Source of the DNA: Bacteroidales bacterium UBA1184
Lineage (GTDB): Bacteria; Bacteroidota; Bacteroidia; Bacteroidales; ML635J-15
Direction of reading: 5' to 3'
Length of the DNA: 64,000 bases
NCBI GenBank assembly: GCA_002310235.1
Contig: DBYO01000047.1
Coordinates: 1-64,000, forward strand
Part shown: positions 16,209-25,595 of the stretch, in pieces
How positions within the stretch are numbered: position 1 is the stretch's first letter
How the letters are laid out: each line of letters starts with the position of its first letter
The notes under the pieces: model-generated
Database searches by the model: none
What the model was told of the DNA's origin: nothing
The model's input: the letters and a program-made list of their open reading frames with translations, nothing else
Translations under genes and position numbers: made by a program

Positions 16209-18446
16209 ATGAAAATTTTAGAAAAATTTAAAATAACAAAGGATAAGGGAATAATATTGTTCTTGTTTGTAATTACAACTATAATTACCCTTGTCCCATT
16301 ATTTAATGTCGGAATCATCACCAATGATGACTTCGAATATTATATAACAAGTCTTAGAGGGATGGATTATTGGTGGCAGGATGCACAATGCTATGCAAAT
16401 AATTCAGGGCGTTTTTATTTGTTGTTGGTAAAACCGATATTTTATATTCCCTACCTGGTTGATAATTTTTTCTACACCAAAATAGTTCAGTATGTAACGT
16501 TGCTCGTGTCGTACGGATTGTTTTCTTATTTTCTATATCGTATTTTCAAGTCCAAGAACCTCAGTTTGTTGGTATTCCTATTTTTATTAATCAACACGAC
16601 TTTAGCTTCGTTTGAGGCATTGCCTGTTGCGGCGTATCCGTTCTATTTTACGTTCAGCTTGATACTGTGCTTTTTGTCGATGCTGTTATTTTTCAGGTAC
16701 AGGGATACTGGCCGTTACGCTTATGCAATATTGGGCGCTGTGCTTTACTTTATAGCATTGCTGTTTTATGAAACCTACCTTGTATTTATTGCGTTTTTCT
16801 GTCTATACATATTCATTAGGAATGTAAATAAGTATGGATTAAAATCGGTGTGGAAGGAAAAACTTCTCTACAAGGAACTTTTGCCGTACTTGTCGGCAAT
16901 TGTACTTTATTTAGTGCTTTACTTTGGGTGGAGAGCGGCTGTAGCGTCAAATTCTGTAGAAAATTTCTACGAAGGTTCTTCTTTTGCCGATAGTTTTAGT
17001 TTGTCGAACTATTGCAATCTGTTGTGGAATTTGACTTCTTTTTGTTTCCCTTTCCAGGCGTGCATGAAGTTGCGGGCCGAGCTGGGTTGCGATACCTTAA
17101 TGACCGATGGCGTATTCAAGAACCTTTGGTATATAATTTCAAATTCTGAACCCATATTGTTTGTTAATGCAATTTTCCAATCGACATTGTTTTTGATCAT
17201 TATTAAGAATGTTGATTTGAAATTGTTCAAGAAAAAAATCATACTGGCTACAATGCTTGTTGCATTTGTCCTTGCTTTGCTGTCACATTCTATTCTCGGA
17301 ATAGCCGGCAAATATAATTCTGAGGATTGGATTGCATCAAGCAACTGTTATGTCACGACATTTTTCTCTTATTTCGGAATAATGCTGATTATGGCATTGA
17401 CGGCTATATTTATTCTTAAACTGGTAGAAAGAAGCAAAATAGTTAAGAGAATATTATTAGCTGTCATGTTTGCCTTTGTTTTCCTAAACTCCATTGTCGT
17501 CGGATTTGTAAATGTCAATATGAGTTCGAAGATGGGAATTGTGCAGAAATATTTTAAGGTGATGGACTATGCCATGGACAATAATGTTTTTGACGAAATG
17601 GAAGAAAAATCCATCATATATTTCAACGCGGAAAGGGGTATAAAAGACTTGCACCACTACATAATATACAATCATAATTGCAAGTTTATATGGACGAATT
17701 CTCCTGACGGATTGGAGGAGGTTTTCGCAGAGCATCCAAATGCTCAGTTGTATTATGTTAGATTTGCAAAAACATATGAGCAGACAGAGGTGCTGATGTC
17801 TATTTCAAAGATTTGTGTACAGCAGTTGGATAAAGCGAATATTGATATTGGAAAACTTAATGCCGTTTCGTCGGAGTTGTTATATTATTCTCCATCGAAG
17901 CAGTTCTTGTTAATGTACGAGGCTGAAGATTATTGCAAGACTATATTTGATGACAGGTTTATTTGCTTTTCGCAAAAAGGGTTAAATGTAGCGAAGGTAA
18001 TTAGGACAACCGATGGTATGTTCACTAGGATAAGTCTTAAAGGAAATATCAATCCTCATAAGTTCTGTATTAGCAATATGTTGAATGATACTGAAATAGA
18101 AATTGATGAGTCGATAGAAACAGCCACGGTAAGCGAATGGGCAGAAATCATACGTTCGGATGAGGAGCGTATGGGTAATTTGATTTCGCAGGCCGACAGT
18201 TCTTCGCTTTCTTTGGACGAGTTGATTCTTATGGAGGCCGAGTCTGAATGTTATAAGGAATATATGGTTTCTAAGTATGTGAAAACTATTAATAATACGC
18301 CATATTGGAGAAAAGATGTTGAAGAGAAAGCAGCAACTAGGGGTATTTCAGTAGAGGAGATGATGTATCGGGATGCTGTTTGGATGTATGAAAATAATGA
18401 CAAACGAAAAATAGACGAGGCTAATGCTTTGTTGATAGGAAAATAA
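16209..18446 (+). CDS. Multi-pass membrane protein, GT-C glycosyltransferase-like
   Basis: 745 residues. About 11 hydrophobic segments fill residues 15-430, followed by a soluble C-terminal part of about 300 residues. Right after the first span is ITNDDFEYY (37-45), an acidic pair in the first outer loop as in GT-C enzymes that use polyprenyl-phosphate sugars. The segment FYETYLVFIAFF and the general layout resemble glucosyltransferase-domain (GtrII-like) proteins. It may modify a surface polysaccharide. The C-terminal region is Glu-rich with no motif I know. It precedes der by 16 nt; the two are probably on one transcript although unrelated in function. Confidence 0.6.
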   Translation: MKILEKFKITKDKGIILFLFVITTIITLVPLFNVGIITNDDFEYYITSLRGMDYWWQDAQCYANNSGRFYLLLVKPIFYIPYLVDNFFYTKIVQYVTLLVSYGLFSYFLYRIFKSKNLSLLVFLFLLINTTLASFEALPVAAYPFYFTFSLILCFLSMLLFFRYRDTGRYAYAILGAVLYFIALLFYETYLVFIAFFCLYIFIRNVNKYGLKSVWKEKLLYKELLPYLSAIVLYLVLYFGWRAAVASNSVENFYEGSSFADSFSLSNYCNLLWNLTSFCFPFQACMKLRAELGCDTLMTDGVFKNLWYIISNSEPILFVNAIFQSTLFLIIIKNVDLKLFKKKIILATMLVAFVLALLSHSILGIAGKYNSEDWIASSNCYVTTFFSYFGIMLIMALTAIFILKLVERSKIVKRILLAVMFAFVFLNSIVVGFVNVNMSSKMGIVQKYFKVMDYAMDNNVFDEMEEKSIIYFNAERGIKDLHHYIIYNHNCKFIWTNSPDGLEEVFAEHPNAQLYYVRFAKTYEQTEVLMSISKICVQQLDKANIDIGKLNAVSSELLYYSPSKQFLLMYEAEDYCKTIFDDRFICFSQKGLNVAKVIRTTDGMFTRISLKGNINPHKFCISNMLNDTEIEIDESIETATVSEWAEIIRSDEERMGNLISQADSSSLSLDELILMEAESECYKEYMVSKYVKTINNTPYWRKDVEEKAATRGISVEEMMYRDAVWMYENNDKRKIDEANALLIGK

Positions 18447-18462
18447 AATCTAATATCGAATT

Positions 18463-19767
18463 ATGGGAAACATTGTAGCAATAGTAGGAAGACCGAATGT
18501 TGGTAAATCGACATTCTTCAATAGATTGATAGAACGCCGTGAGGCGATAGTGAACGATGAAAGCGGTGTAACTCGCGATCGTCTTTACGGGCATTGCTTC
18601 TGGAATGGAAAGACATTTTCCGTTGTCGATACCGGCGGATATGTTGAAAATTCGACCGATGTGTTCGAGCGCGAAATCTCCAAACAGGTGCTGATTGCCA
18701 TCGAGGAGGCCGATGCTGTGATGTTTATGGTCGATGTTGATATGGGTCTTACCGACCTTGATGTTGCCGTAGCCGACATTCTCCGTTCGTCGAAAAAGCC
18801 AGTTTTCCTAGTGGTGAACAAGGTCGATTCGAACAAGAAGATTGTCAATAGCTACGAGTTCTACAACCTTGGACTTGGCGAGTTGTATTGCATTTCGGCT
18901 ATAACTGGCACTGGCACTGGCGAATTGCTTGATGCCGTTGTCAAGGCATTGCCCGACAAGCCCAACGACGAGGAACTTGAACTTCCGCGCATTACTATTG
19001 TTGGTCGCCCGAATGTCGGCAAGTCGTCGCTTACAAATGTGCTCATAGGCGAGGAGAGGAACATTGTCACCAATGTTGCCGGCACAACCCGCGATTCCAT
19101 AAATACACGCTACAACAAGTACGGCTACGACTTTATGCTTGTCGATACGGCTGGTGTACGCCGCAAGAGCAAGGTTTCCGAAGATTTGGAATTCTACTCG
19201 GTGATGCGTTCAATCCGTGCCATCGAAAATTCCGATGTCTGCCTGCTGATGATTGACGCCGAGCAGGGCTGGGAGTCGCAGGACCAGAACATCCTCAATC
19301 TTATTCGCAAGAACAAGAAGGGCATTGTCATTCTTGTCAACAAGTGGGACCTCATAGAGAAGGATAGCAACACGCTCAAGGAATACCGCGAGTTCATACA
19401 GGAAAGGATTGCTCCGTTCAACGATATTCCAATTCTTTTCATTTCGGCACTCACCAAGCAGCGTATCAGCGACGTGCTCAGCACCGCAATGCAGGTTTAC
19501 GAAAACCGCATCCAGCGCATCCCGACGGGCAAACTCAACGAGGTTATGCTTGAGGCAATCGAGAATTTCCCGCCTCCATCAACCAAGGGCAAGTACATAA
19601 AGATAAAGTATGTCACCCAGTTGCCTACACCAACGCCGGTGTTTGCCTTCTTCGCAAACCTGCCGCAGTACATCAAGGAACCATACAAGCGTTATCTCGA
19701 AAACCAGCTCCGCGAGAACTTCAATCTGACAGGTGTGCCTATAGTGTTGGTATTCAGGGATAAGTAG
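18463..19767 (+). CDS. der: Ribosome-associated GTPase Der (EngA)
   Basis: 434 residues with the unique tandem-GTPase layout. First G domain: GRPNVGKST (8-16), DTGGY, NKVD. Second: GRPNVGKSS (about 182-190), [19 protein letters not shown]-terminal KH-like domain follows ([20 protein letters not shown], then [17 protein letters not shown]). Der acts in 50S subunit assembly and is essential in most bacteria. Both P-loops are intact. A promoter-bearing 44-nt gap separates it from the next envelope genes. Confidence 0.97.
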   Translation: MGNIVAIVGRPNVGKSTFFNRLIERREAIVNDESGVTRDRLYGHCFWNGKTFSVVDTGGYVENSTDVFEREISKQVLIAIEEADAVMFMVDVDMGLTDLDVAVADILRSSKKPVFLVVNKVDSNKKIVNSYEFYNLGLGELYCISAITGTGTGELLDAVVKALPDKPNDEELELPRITIVGRPNVGKSSLTNVLIGEERNIVTNVAGTTRDSINTRYNKYGYDFMLVDTAGVRRKSKVSEDLEFYSVMRSIRAIENSDVCLLMIDAEQGWESQDQNILNLIRKNKKGIVILVNKWDLIEKDSNTLKEYREFIQERIAPFNDIPILFISALTKQRISDVLSTAMQVYENRIQRIPTGKLNEVMLEAIENFPPPSTKGKYIKIKYVTQLPTPTPVFAFFANLPQYIKEPYKRYLENQLRENFNLTGVPIVLVFRDK

Positions 19768-19777
19768 AAATAATAAT

Positions 19778-19807
19778 TTGCTAATTAGCAAAAATCAATT
19801 ATCTTTG
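19778..19807 (+). promoter_or_regulatory. Promoter of the barrel-waaA-lnt operon
   Basis: TTG (19778-19780), 19 bp, TATCTTTG (19800-19807). The first ATG starts 5 nt after the -7, so the transcript is leaderless or nearly so. Confidence 0.75.
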
Positions 19808-19811
19808 CGCA

Positions 19812-20570
19812 ATGATGAAAAAGTTATTGATAATATTACTTGCCGTTATGGCTTTTTCTGTGTCGGCAAAGGCGCAGATTAGGGATACATGCATAAACGT
19901 ATGGCAGTGCGAGATAAACTATGCATACCAATTTTCGTTAACCGACATGAAGGCAAAATACAACCGAAATCCTTCTACAATGGGACTTGGCCTTTCGTTC
20001 AAGACAAAGCACAACTGGATTTTCGGATTCGAAGGAAGCTACCTGTGGGGTGGTTACGATGATGGTGGCAATTCTATTCTGCGAGGTATTATGACCCAGT
20101 CTGGAAACATAATAAATACATACGGAGAATATGGTTCAGTGGCTATGACTCAATCAGGGTTTTATGTAGGATTGAAAACAGGTCGTGTTTTCGCATTCAA
20201 AAAGCCCAATCCTAATTCGGGCATTGTGCTAAACGTTGGAGTTGGAATGCTTGAACACCATATTCGTATAGAAAACCGTTCAAACAACACTCCACCAGTA
20301 CTAGGCGATTATAAAAAAGGTTACGATGGCTTGCGAAACGGTATCGCACTGCGTGGTTTCTTAGGTTATCAGTTCCTCAGCAACAAAAAATTGATTAACT
20401 TCTATGGCGGCGTTGAATATACTTTTGCCTGGACAAAGTCAATTCGCAACTACGATTTCAACCTACGTGGCAAGGACGGAACCTTGTATCACGATTCTAT
20501 GATTGGAATACGCGTAGGCTGGATTTTGCCGGTTTATCGTCATGCTCCTGAAGAATATTACTACTATTAA
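19812..20570 (+). CDS. Putative outer-membrane beta-barrel protein
   Basis: 252 residues (ATG 19812; ATG 19815 equally possible and gives MKKLLIILLAVMAFSVSAKA, a clean signal peptide). The mature protein has repeated amphipathic beta strands (MGLGLSFKTKHNWIFGFEGS, GFYVGLKTGRVFAF, LRGFLGYQF, INFYGGVEYTFAW, MIGIRVGWILPVY). A similar barrel protein next to waaA is, from memory, conserved in Bacteroidetes, suggesting a link with lipopolysaccharide or the outer membrane, but no specific function is known to me. waaA starts 2 nt after its stop. Confidence 0.75.
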   Translation: MMKKLLIILLAVMAFSVSAKAQIRDTCINVWQCEINYAYQFSLTDMKAKYNRNPSTMGLGLSFKTKHNWIFGFEGSYLWGGYDDGGNSILRGIMTQSGNIINTYGEYGSVAMTQSGFYVGLKTGRVFAFKKPNPNSGIVLNVGVGMLEHHIRIENRSNNTPPVLGDYKKGYDGLRNGIALRGFLGYQFLSNKKLINFYGGVEYTFAWTKSIRNYDFNLRGKDGTLYHDSMIGIRVGWILPVYRHAPEEYYYY

Positions 20571-20572
20571 CG

Positions 20573-21799
20573 ATGAAATTCTTCTATTTTCTCTGCATTC
20601 GCGCTTATTTCCTTGCTGTTAGGCTTGCTGCTCCGTTCAATCGTAAGGCGAAATTGATGGTGGCTGGACGAAAGGACTGGGAGAAAAATCTACGTGCGAA
20701 AATAGAGCAAGATCAGAAATATGTATGGTTTCACGCGGCTTCGCTTGGCGAATTCGAGCAGGGTCGTCCGTTGATAGAACGTTACAAGCGCGAAGGGAAG
20801 AAAATAGTGTTAACTTTTTTCAGCCCAAGCGGCTACGAGGTGCGCAAAAACTACGACAAGGCCGATATTGTATGTTATCTTCCGTTCGACAGTAAGCGCA
20901 ATGCTCGAAAATTCATCGAAATAATAAATCCCGAGTTCGCTGTTTTTGTAAAATACGAGTTCTGGTACTGCATGATACGCGAACTTGCAAGACGAAAAAT
21001 AAACGTGTATCTCATCTCGGGCATTTTCCGCAGCGGACAGATTTTCTTCCGTCCGTGGGGAAAGTTTTACCGCAAGGTTCTTACCGATTTCGCATGGATG
21101 TTTGTGCAGGACGACAATTCCAAGAATCTGCTTGAGTCGGCTGGTGTGAAGAACATATCGGTATGTGGAGATACGCGCATCGACCGTGTTTATCAGATTT
21201 CGCACGAGGAGTACGAGAATGAATTTCTTCGCGAGTTTTACCAGTCGGGCAATGTCATTGTTTGCGGAAGCACCTGGCCACCTGACGAGAAGATTATTTC
21301 GCAGTACATAAACACCCACGACAATTTGAAAGCTGTTATTGTTCCACACGAAATACACGAGGAGCACCTTTCTGCAATAGAAAAGATGTTAGCGAAACCT
21401 TGTGTGCGTTTGTCGAAATGCGATGGTGCCAAGGCTTCGGAACTTTCGTACATAATTGTCGATTCTATGGGAATGCTGTCGAAGATGTACCGCTACGGAC
21501 GGCTCTCGTATGTGGGCGGTGGCTTCGGTGTTGGAATCCATAACACTCTCGAGGCAGTGGTTTATGGTATTCCAGTGATTTTCGGTCCCAACTATCGCAA
21601 GTTCAAGGAAGCCTTCGACCTTATTGGGTGCGGAACTGGTTTTTCGGTTTCGTCGTACGACGAGTTTTCGGACATAGTCGAAAAACTGCTTACCGGCGAG
21701 GCTAATTATTCTGAATCGTGTGCTCAGGCAAGAGCATACGTAGAAAAATCCGTGGGTGTTTCCGATTTCATTTACAACAAGATAAACGAATTGCAATGA
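20573..21799 (+). CDS. waaA: 3-deoxy-D-manno-octulosonic acid transferase
   Basis: 408 residues. The N-terminal hydrophobic anchor (about 1-22) and the GT30 motifs are present: HAASLGEFEQGRPLIERYK with the catalytic Glu, VKYEFWY, VCGSTWPPDE, and the C-terminal FGVGIHNTLEAVVYGIPVIF that binds CMP-Kdo. It adds Kdo to lipid IVA in lipopolysaccharide synthesis at the inner face of the membrane. Length matches the family. Its stop overlaps the start of lnt as ATGA. Confidence 0.95.
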   Translation: MKFFYFLCIRAYFLAVRLAAPFNRKAKLMVAGRKDWEKNLRAKIEQDQKYVWFHAASLGEFEQGRPLIERYKREGKKIVLTFFSPSGYEVRKNYDKADIVCYLPFDSKRNARKFIEIINPEFAVFVKYEFWYCMIRELARRKINVYLISGIFRSGQIFFRPWGKFYRKVLTDFAWMFVQDDNSKNLLESAGVKNISVCGDTRIDRVYQISHEEYENEFLREFYQSGNVIVCGSTWPPDEKIISQYINTHDNLKAVIVPHEIHEEHLSAIEKMLAKPCVRLSKCDGAKASELSYIIVDSMGMLSKMYRYGRLSYVGGGFGVGIHNTLEAVVYGIPVIFGPNYRKFKEAFDLIGCGTGFSVSSYDEFSDIVEKLLTGEANYSESCAQARAYVEKSVGVSDFIYNKINELQ

Positions 21800-23433
21800 A
21801 AAAACTCAATGTTGCCATCCGATTTGCCTTGTGTCTGCTGTCGGCATTGCTGCTGAGCGCAGGTTGGTTCAATCTGCATTTGCCGTGGCTTGTGCTTGTG
21901 GGCTTCGTCCCTATGCTTATCCTGATGCAGAATATCATTGATGAGAACGGCAAGCACGGAGGAGCAAAGTTTTTCGGCTATTCGTATCTGATATTTGTAC
22001 TTTGGAACTTAATCACAACCTGGTGGGTCTACTTTGCTAGTCCAGCAGGCGTGTTTATGGCTGTGCTTGCATCGTCGCTGCTGATGTCGCTGGTGATGAG
22101 GATAGTATATGCACTGTGGAAACGCGGTGGAGAGAAGGTAGGACTTATTGCATTCGTGAGCTGCTATGTGGCTTTCGAATACCTGTTTATGAACAGCGAG
22201 ATTGCATGGCCGTGGCTAGTGCTTGGCAACTCGTTTGCCAACGATGTGATGTTTGTGCAGTGGTACGAATTCACTGGACACCTTGGTGGTTCGGCTTGGA
22301 TTCTTACTGCCAATGCTCTGTTGTACAAAATGCTGACGGTTAGGTTGAAAAAAGAAATGATGACCTTGCCGCTTGCTCTTTCTACGACCTTGCTCATTTT
22401 TGTCCCGATAATTTCTTCCGTCATCCGCTACTATACATACACAGAAAAGGAAAATCCGCAGAATGTTGTTGTAATTCAGCCGAATATCGACCCGTGGGGC
22501 GAAAAATTTGATGAGAATACCTTCGGTTCGCAGATTGAAAATATACTCGACATAGCCGCTACCTACGGCAATGCCGAGACCGACTATTTTGTCGCACCCG
22601 AAACTGCATTGAACAATACCATCCAGGAAGACTATATGCAGGGCAATTCATCGCTTGTGGCAGTGCGCAAGTTTATGGCTGACTATCCGAAAGCCAAGTT
22701 CGTAGTTGGTGCGACCACTTTCAAGGTCTATTATCACAAGAATGGCGACAAGGCCTACGATGGCACTTCCATTACCGAAACTGCTCGCGAAATTGGCGAA
22801 AACGACCACTATGACATCTACAATGTCTCGATGCAGGTCGATTCTGGACCGTATGTGCAGATTTATCGCAAGAGCAAGCTGGTTCCCGGTGCCGAAATAC
22901 TTCCGTACATACGCGTTTTCGGCTTCCTCAGCGACCTTATGACCGACCTTGGAGGAATGAGTGGTAGTCACGGACGACAGGAACATCCGACAGCGTTTAC
23001 AAACGATGTAAGCGGTGTAAAGGTCGGTGTGCCGGTGTGCTACGAATCGGCATTTGGCGAACATTGCGGTGGTTTTGTTGAGGATGGCGCACAGATGATT
23101 TTCGTCATCACCAACGATGGCTGGTGGCGCGACACTCCCGGCTATCGCCAGCACTGCAGTTTCTCGCGTCTGCGTGCCGTTGAGACACGCCGTAGCATTG
23201 CACGAAGTGCCAATACTGGCATAAGTTGCATCATCAATCAGCGTGGCGATGTAGTTGAATCGCTCGGCTGGTGGCAGCGCGGTGGCATTGCCGCAACAAT
23301 AAACGCCAACGACAAGCTTACCTTCTACTCTAAGTACGGCGACTACATTGCCCGCATGTGCTGCGTAGTTTCAGCGATACTTATTCTTATGCAGATTGTC
23401 GCAGGAATAAGGAGAAAGTTGAAGAAGGAATAA
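21796..23433 (+). CDS. lnt: Apolipoprotein N-acyltransferase
   Basis: 545 residues from the ATG that overlaps the waaA stop; a start further upstream inside waaA is not needed. About six N-terminal membrane spans precede a periplasmic nitrilase domain with the triad Glu (APETALNN), Lys (YRKSKLVPGAEI) and Cys (PVCYESAFGE). A final span (MCCVVSAILILMQIVAGI) closes the protein. It adds the third acyl chain to lipoproteins, which fits the many lipoproteins in this window. It is part of the operon with waaA. Confidence 0.95.
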   Translation: MKKLNVAIRFALCLLSALLLSAGWFNLHLPWLVLVGFVPMLILMQNIIDENGKHGGAKFFGYSYLIFVLWNLITTWWVYFASPAGVFMAVLASSLLMSLVMRIVYALWKRGGEKVGLIAFVSCYVAFEYLFMNSEIAWPWLVLGNSFANDVMFVQWYEFTGHLGGSAWILTANALLYKMLTVRLKKEMMTLPLALSTTLLIFVPIISSVIRYYTYTEKENPQNVVVIQPNIDPWGEKFDENTFGSQIENILDIAATYGNAETDYFVAPETALNNTIQEDYMQGNSSLVAVRKFMADYPKAKFVVGATTFKVYYHKNGDKAYDGTSITETAREIGENDHYDIYNVSMQVDSGPYVQIYRKSKLVPGAEILPYIRVFGFLSDLMTDLGGMSGSHGRQEHPTAFTNDVSGVKVGVPVCYESAFGEHCGGFVEDGAQMIFVITNDGWWRDTPGYRQHCSFSRLRAVETRRSIARSANTGISCIINQRGDVVESLGWWQRGGIAATINANDKLTFYSKYGDYIARMCCVVSAILILMQIVAGIRRKLKKE

Positions 23434-23649
23434 GTCAAACGCTCTTTCTGTGCTCAAAGTCATGCAGATATTGTTTCTGCATATAATTCGTATAAGCGTC
23501 TGGGATGATTATGGGGGATGATCTTATATTACATCCGAGTTCTATGCCGTCAATTAGTATTTATCCTAATCTCACATCATTTTCGTAATTAACACCCACT
23601 TTGTTAATTAAAAATATAATATAGGTCAGATTTTGGCGTAGCGGTGTTG
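23434..23649. promoter_or_regulatory. Region upstream of parE with an 8-bp inverted repeat
   Basis: TAATTAAC (23586-23593) and GTTAATTA (23603-23610) form a perfect inverted repeat with a 9-nt spacer, about 40-65 bp upstream of a -7-like TATTTTTG (23650-23657). It could be an operator. No gene is visible in the stretch. Confidence 0.4.
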
Positions 23650-23668
23650 TATTTTTGCAAAGCAAAAA
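23650..23668 (+). promoter_or_regulatory. -7 element and small hairpin before parE
   Basis: TATTTTTG (23650-23657) is a good -7. It overlaps a perfect 7-bp hairpin TTTTTGC/GCAAAAA (23652-23668). No -33 at the normal distance. Confidence 0.5.
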
Positions 23669-23678
23669 TTTTTGTTCA

Positions 23679-25583
23679 ATGGCAGAAAACAACAACATAA
23701 GCAATTACACCGACGACAACATTCGCACCCTCGAAGATCGTGATCATGTGCGCTTACGTCCGGGAATGTATATCGGAAAACTTGGCGATGGCACACATAG
23801 CGACGACGGAATTTATGTGCTTATTAAAGAAGCGCTTGATAATTCTATTGACGAATTCCGTATGGGCGAAGGAAAAAATATCAACATTACGGTGAAGGAT
23901 GGTAAAGTTACGGTAAGAGATTTTGGTCGTGGAATTCCGCAAGGTTTTAATAAAGATGGCCACGATGTAATGATTATTGCAACTTCTAAATTAAATTCCG
24001 GAGCAAAATACGATTCAAAAGCATTTAAAAAATCTGTTGGATTGAATGGTGTTGGTCTTAAAGCAGTAAACTTTTTGTCTTGGAAGTTCTCCATTCAGTC
24101 TTGGCGTGACGGAAAAACTCGTCGATTAGATTATAAACAAGGTATTTTGGTTTCTGATTCTGGAATTATTGACGATACTGAAAATCAACAACGCGGAACG
24201 TACATTGAATTTGAACCAGATAAAAGCAAAGGTATTTTTGAAAATTACGTTTTCCGTGATGATTTTATTGAACAGATTATTCGTAACTATTCATATTTAA
24301 ATACGGGGTTAACAATCAATTATAATGGGCAAAAATTCATCTCAAAAAATGGCTTGCTCGATTTGTTAACAGATCGCATAACTTCCGAACCTCTTTATCC
24401 AATCATTCATCTTAAAGCTGATGATATTGAAATTGCATTTACGCATAGCGACCAATATGGCGAGGAATATTATTCGTTTGTAAACGGACAATACACCTCG
24501 CAGGGCGGTACTCATCAGAGCTCATTCAAGGAACACATTGCCCGCACCATCAAGGAATACTACGGAAAGAATTTCGAGCCGCAGGATATACGTAGCGGAA
24601 TCGTGGCTGCCATTGCAATAAATGTCATTGAACCTACCTTCGAAAGCCAGACAAAAATCAAGCTCGGCTCTACAAACATGGCACCCGAGAAGGACGGAGA
24701 TGGCAATACTTATCCGCTGTCGGGCGTTAGCGTCAACAAGTTCATCGGCGACTTCATTAAGCGCGAGGTTGACAACTATCTGCACAAGAACAAGGAAATT
24801 TCCGACAGAATGCTCGAGAAAATCCAGTCATCCGAAAAGGAACGCAAGGCAATGTCGGGCGTGCAGAAACTTGCTCGCGAAAAAGCTAAGAAAGTCAGCT
24901 TGCACAACGAAAAACTTCGCGATTGTCGCATCCACTACAACAGCAACAATCCTCGTCGCGACGAGAGTACAATATTCATCACCGAGGGTGATTCGGCAAG
25001 CGGTTCAATCACCAAGAGCCGTGACGTTACCACTCAGGCGGTGTTCAGTTTACGCGGTAAGCCGCTCAACTCCTATGGAAAGACCAAGAAGGTTGTTTAC
25101 GAAAACGATGAGTTCAATCTTTTGCAGGCCGCCCTTAATATTGAAGAAGGCATTGAAAATATCCGGTACAAAAATATAGTAATTGCTACCGATGCCGATG
25201 TTGATGGTATGCACATAAGGTTGCTGCTGATAACGTTCTTCTTGCAATTCTTTCCTGAAGTTGTAAAGAATGATCATCTTTTTATCCTCGAAACACCGCT
25301 CTTCCGTGTGCGTAACAAGCAGGAAACCAAGTATTGCTACACAGAGTCGGAGCGCGATGAGGCACAGAAGAAGATTAAAAATTCGGAAACTACCCGATTC
25401 AAAGGTCTCGGTGAAATCAACTGGCAGGAATTCAAGAACTTCATCGGTCCCGATATGAAGCTTTCTCCCGTTACCTTGTCGAAGGACGACAACATAAAAG
25501 CATTGCTCGAATATTTCATGGGCAACAACACTCAAGAACGACAGAACTTCATTATCGAGAACCTTAGAATGGAGGAAGACTAA
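23679..25583 (+). CDS. parE: DNA topoisomerase IV subunit B
   Basis: 634 residues from ATG 23679 ([14 protein letters not shown]), just after the promoter. GHKL ATPase motifs: [35 protein letters not shown]. The transducer domain and the TOPRIM motifs EGDSASG and [10 protein letters not shown] follow. With ParC it decatenates chromosomes. Codon use changes sharply inside the gene: from about 23.8 to 24.48 kb lysine is nearly always AAA and third positions are A/T-rich, while the rest matches the neighbours (AAG, GC-richer). This suggests a recombined segment. parC follows after 12 nt. Confidence 0.95.
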   Translation: MAENNNISNYTDDNIRTLEDRDHVRLRPGMYIGKLGDGTHSDDGIYVLIKEALDNSIDEFRMGEGKNINITVKDGKVTVRDFGRGIPQGFNKDGHDVMIIATSKLNSGAKYDSKAFKKSVGLNGVGLKAVNFLSWKFSIQSWRDGKTRRLDYKQGILVSDSGIIDDTENQQRGTYIEFEPDKSKGIFENYVFRDDFIEQIIRNYSYLNTGLTINYNGQKFISKNGLLDLLTDRITSEPLYPIIHLKADDIEIAFTHSDQYGEEYYSFVNGQYTSQGGTHQSSFKEHIARTIKEYYGKNFEPQDIRSGIVAAIAINVIEPTFESQTKIKLGSTNMAPEKDGDGNTYPLSGVSVNKFIGDFIKREVDNYLHKNKEISDRMLEKIQSSEKERKAMSGVQKLAREKAKKVSLHNEKLRDCRIHYNSNNPRRDESTIFITEGDSASGSITKSRDVTTQAVFSLRGKPLNSYGKTKKVVYENDEFNLLQAALNIEEGIENIRYKNIVIATDADVDGMHIRLLLITFFLQFFPEVVKNDHLFILETPLFRVRNKQETKYCYTESERDEAQKKIKNSETTRFKGLGEINWQEFKNFIGPDMKLSPVTLSKDDNIKALLEYFMGNNTQERQNFIIENLRMEED

Positions 25584-25595
25584 AAACTGAAAATT

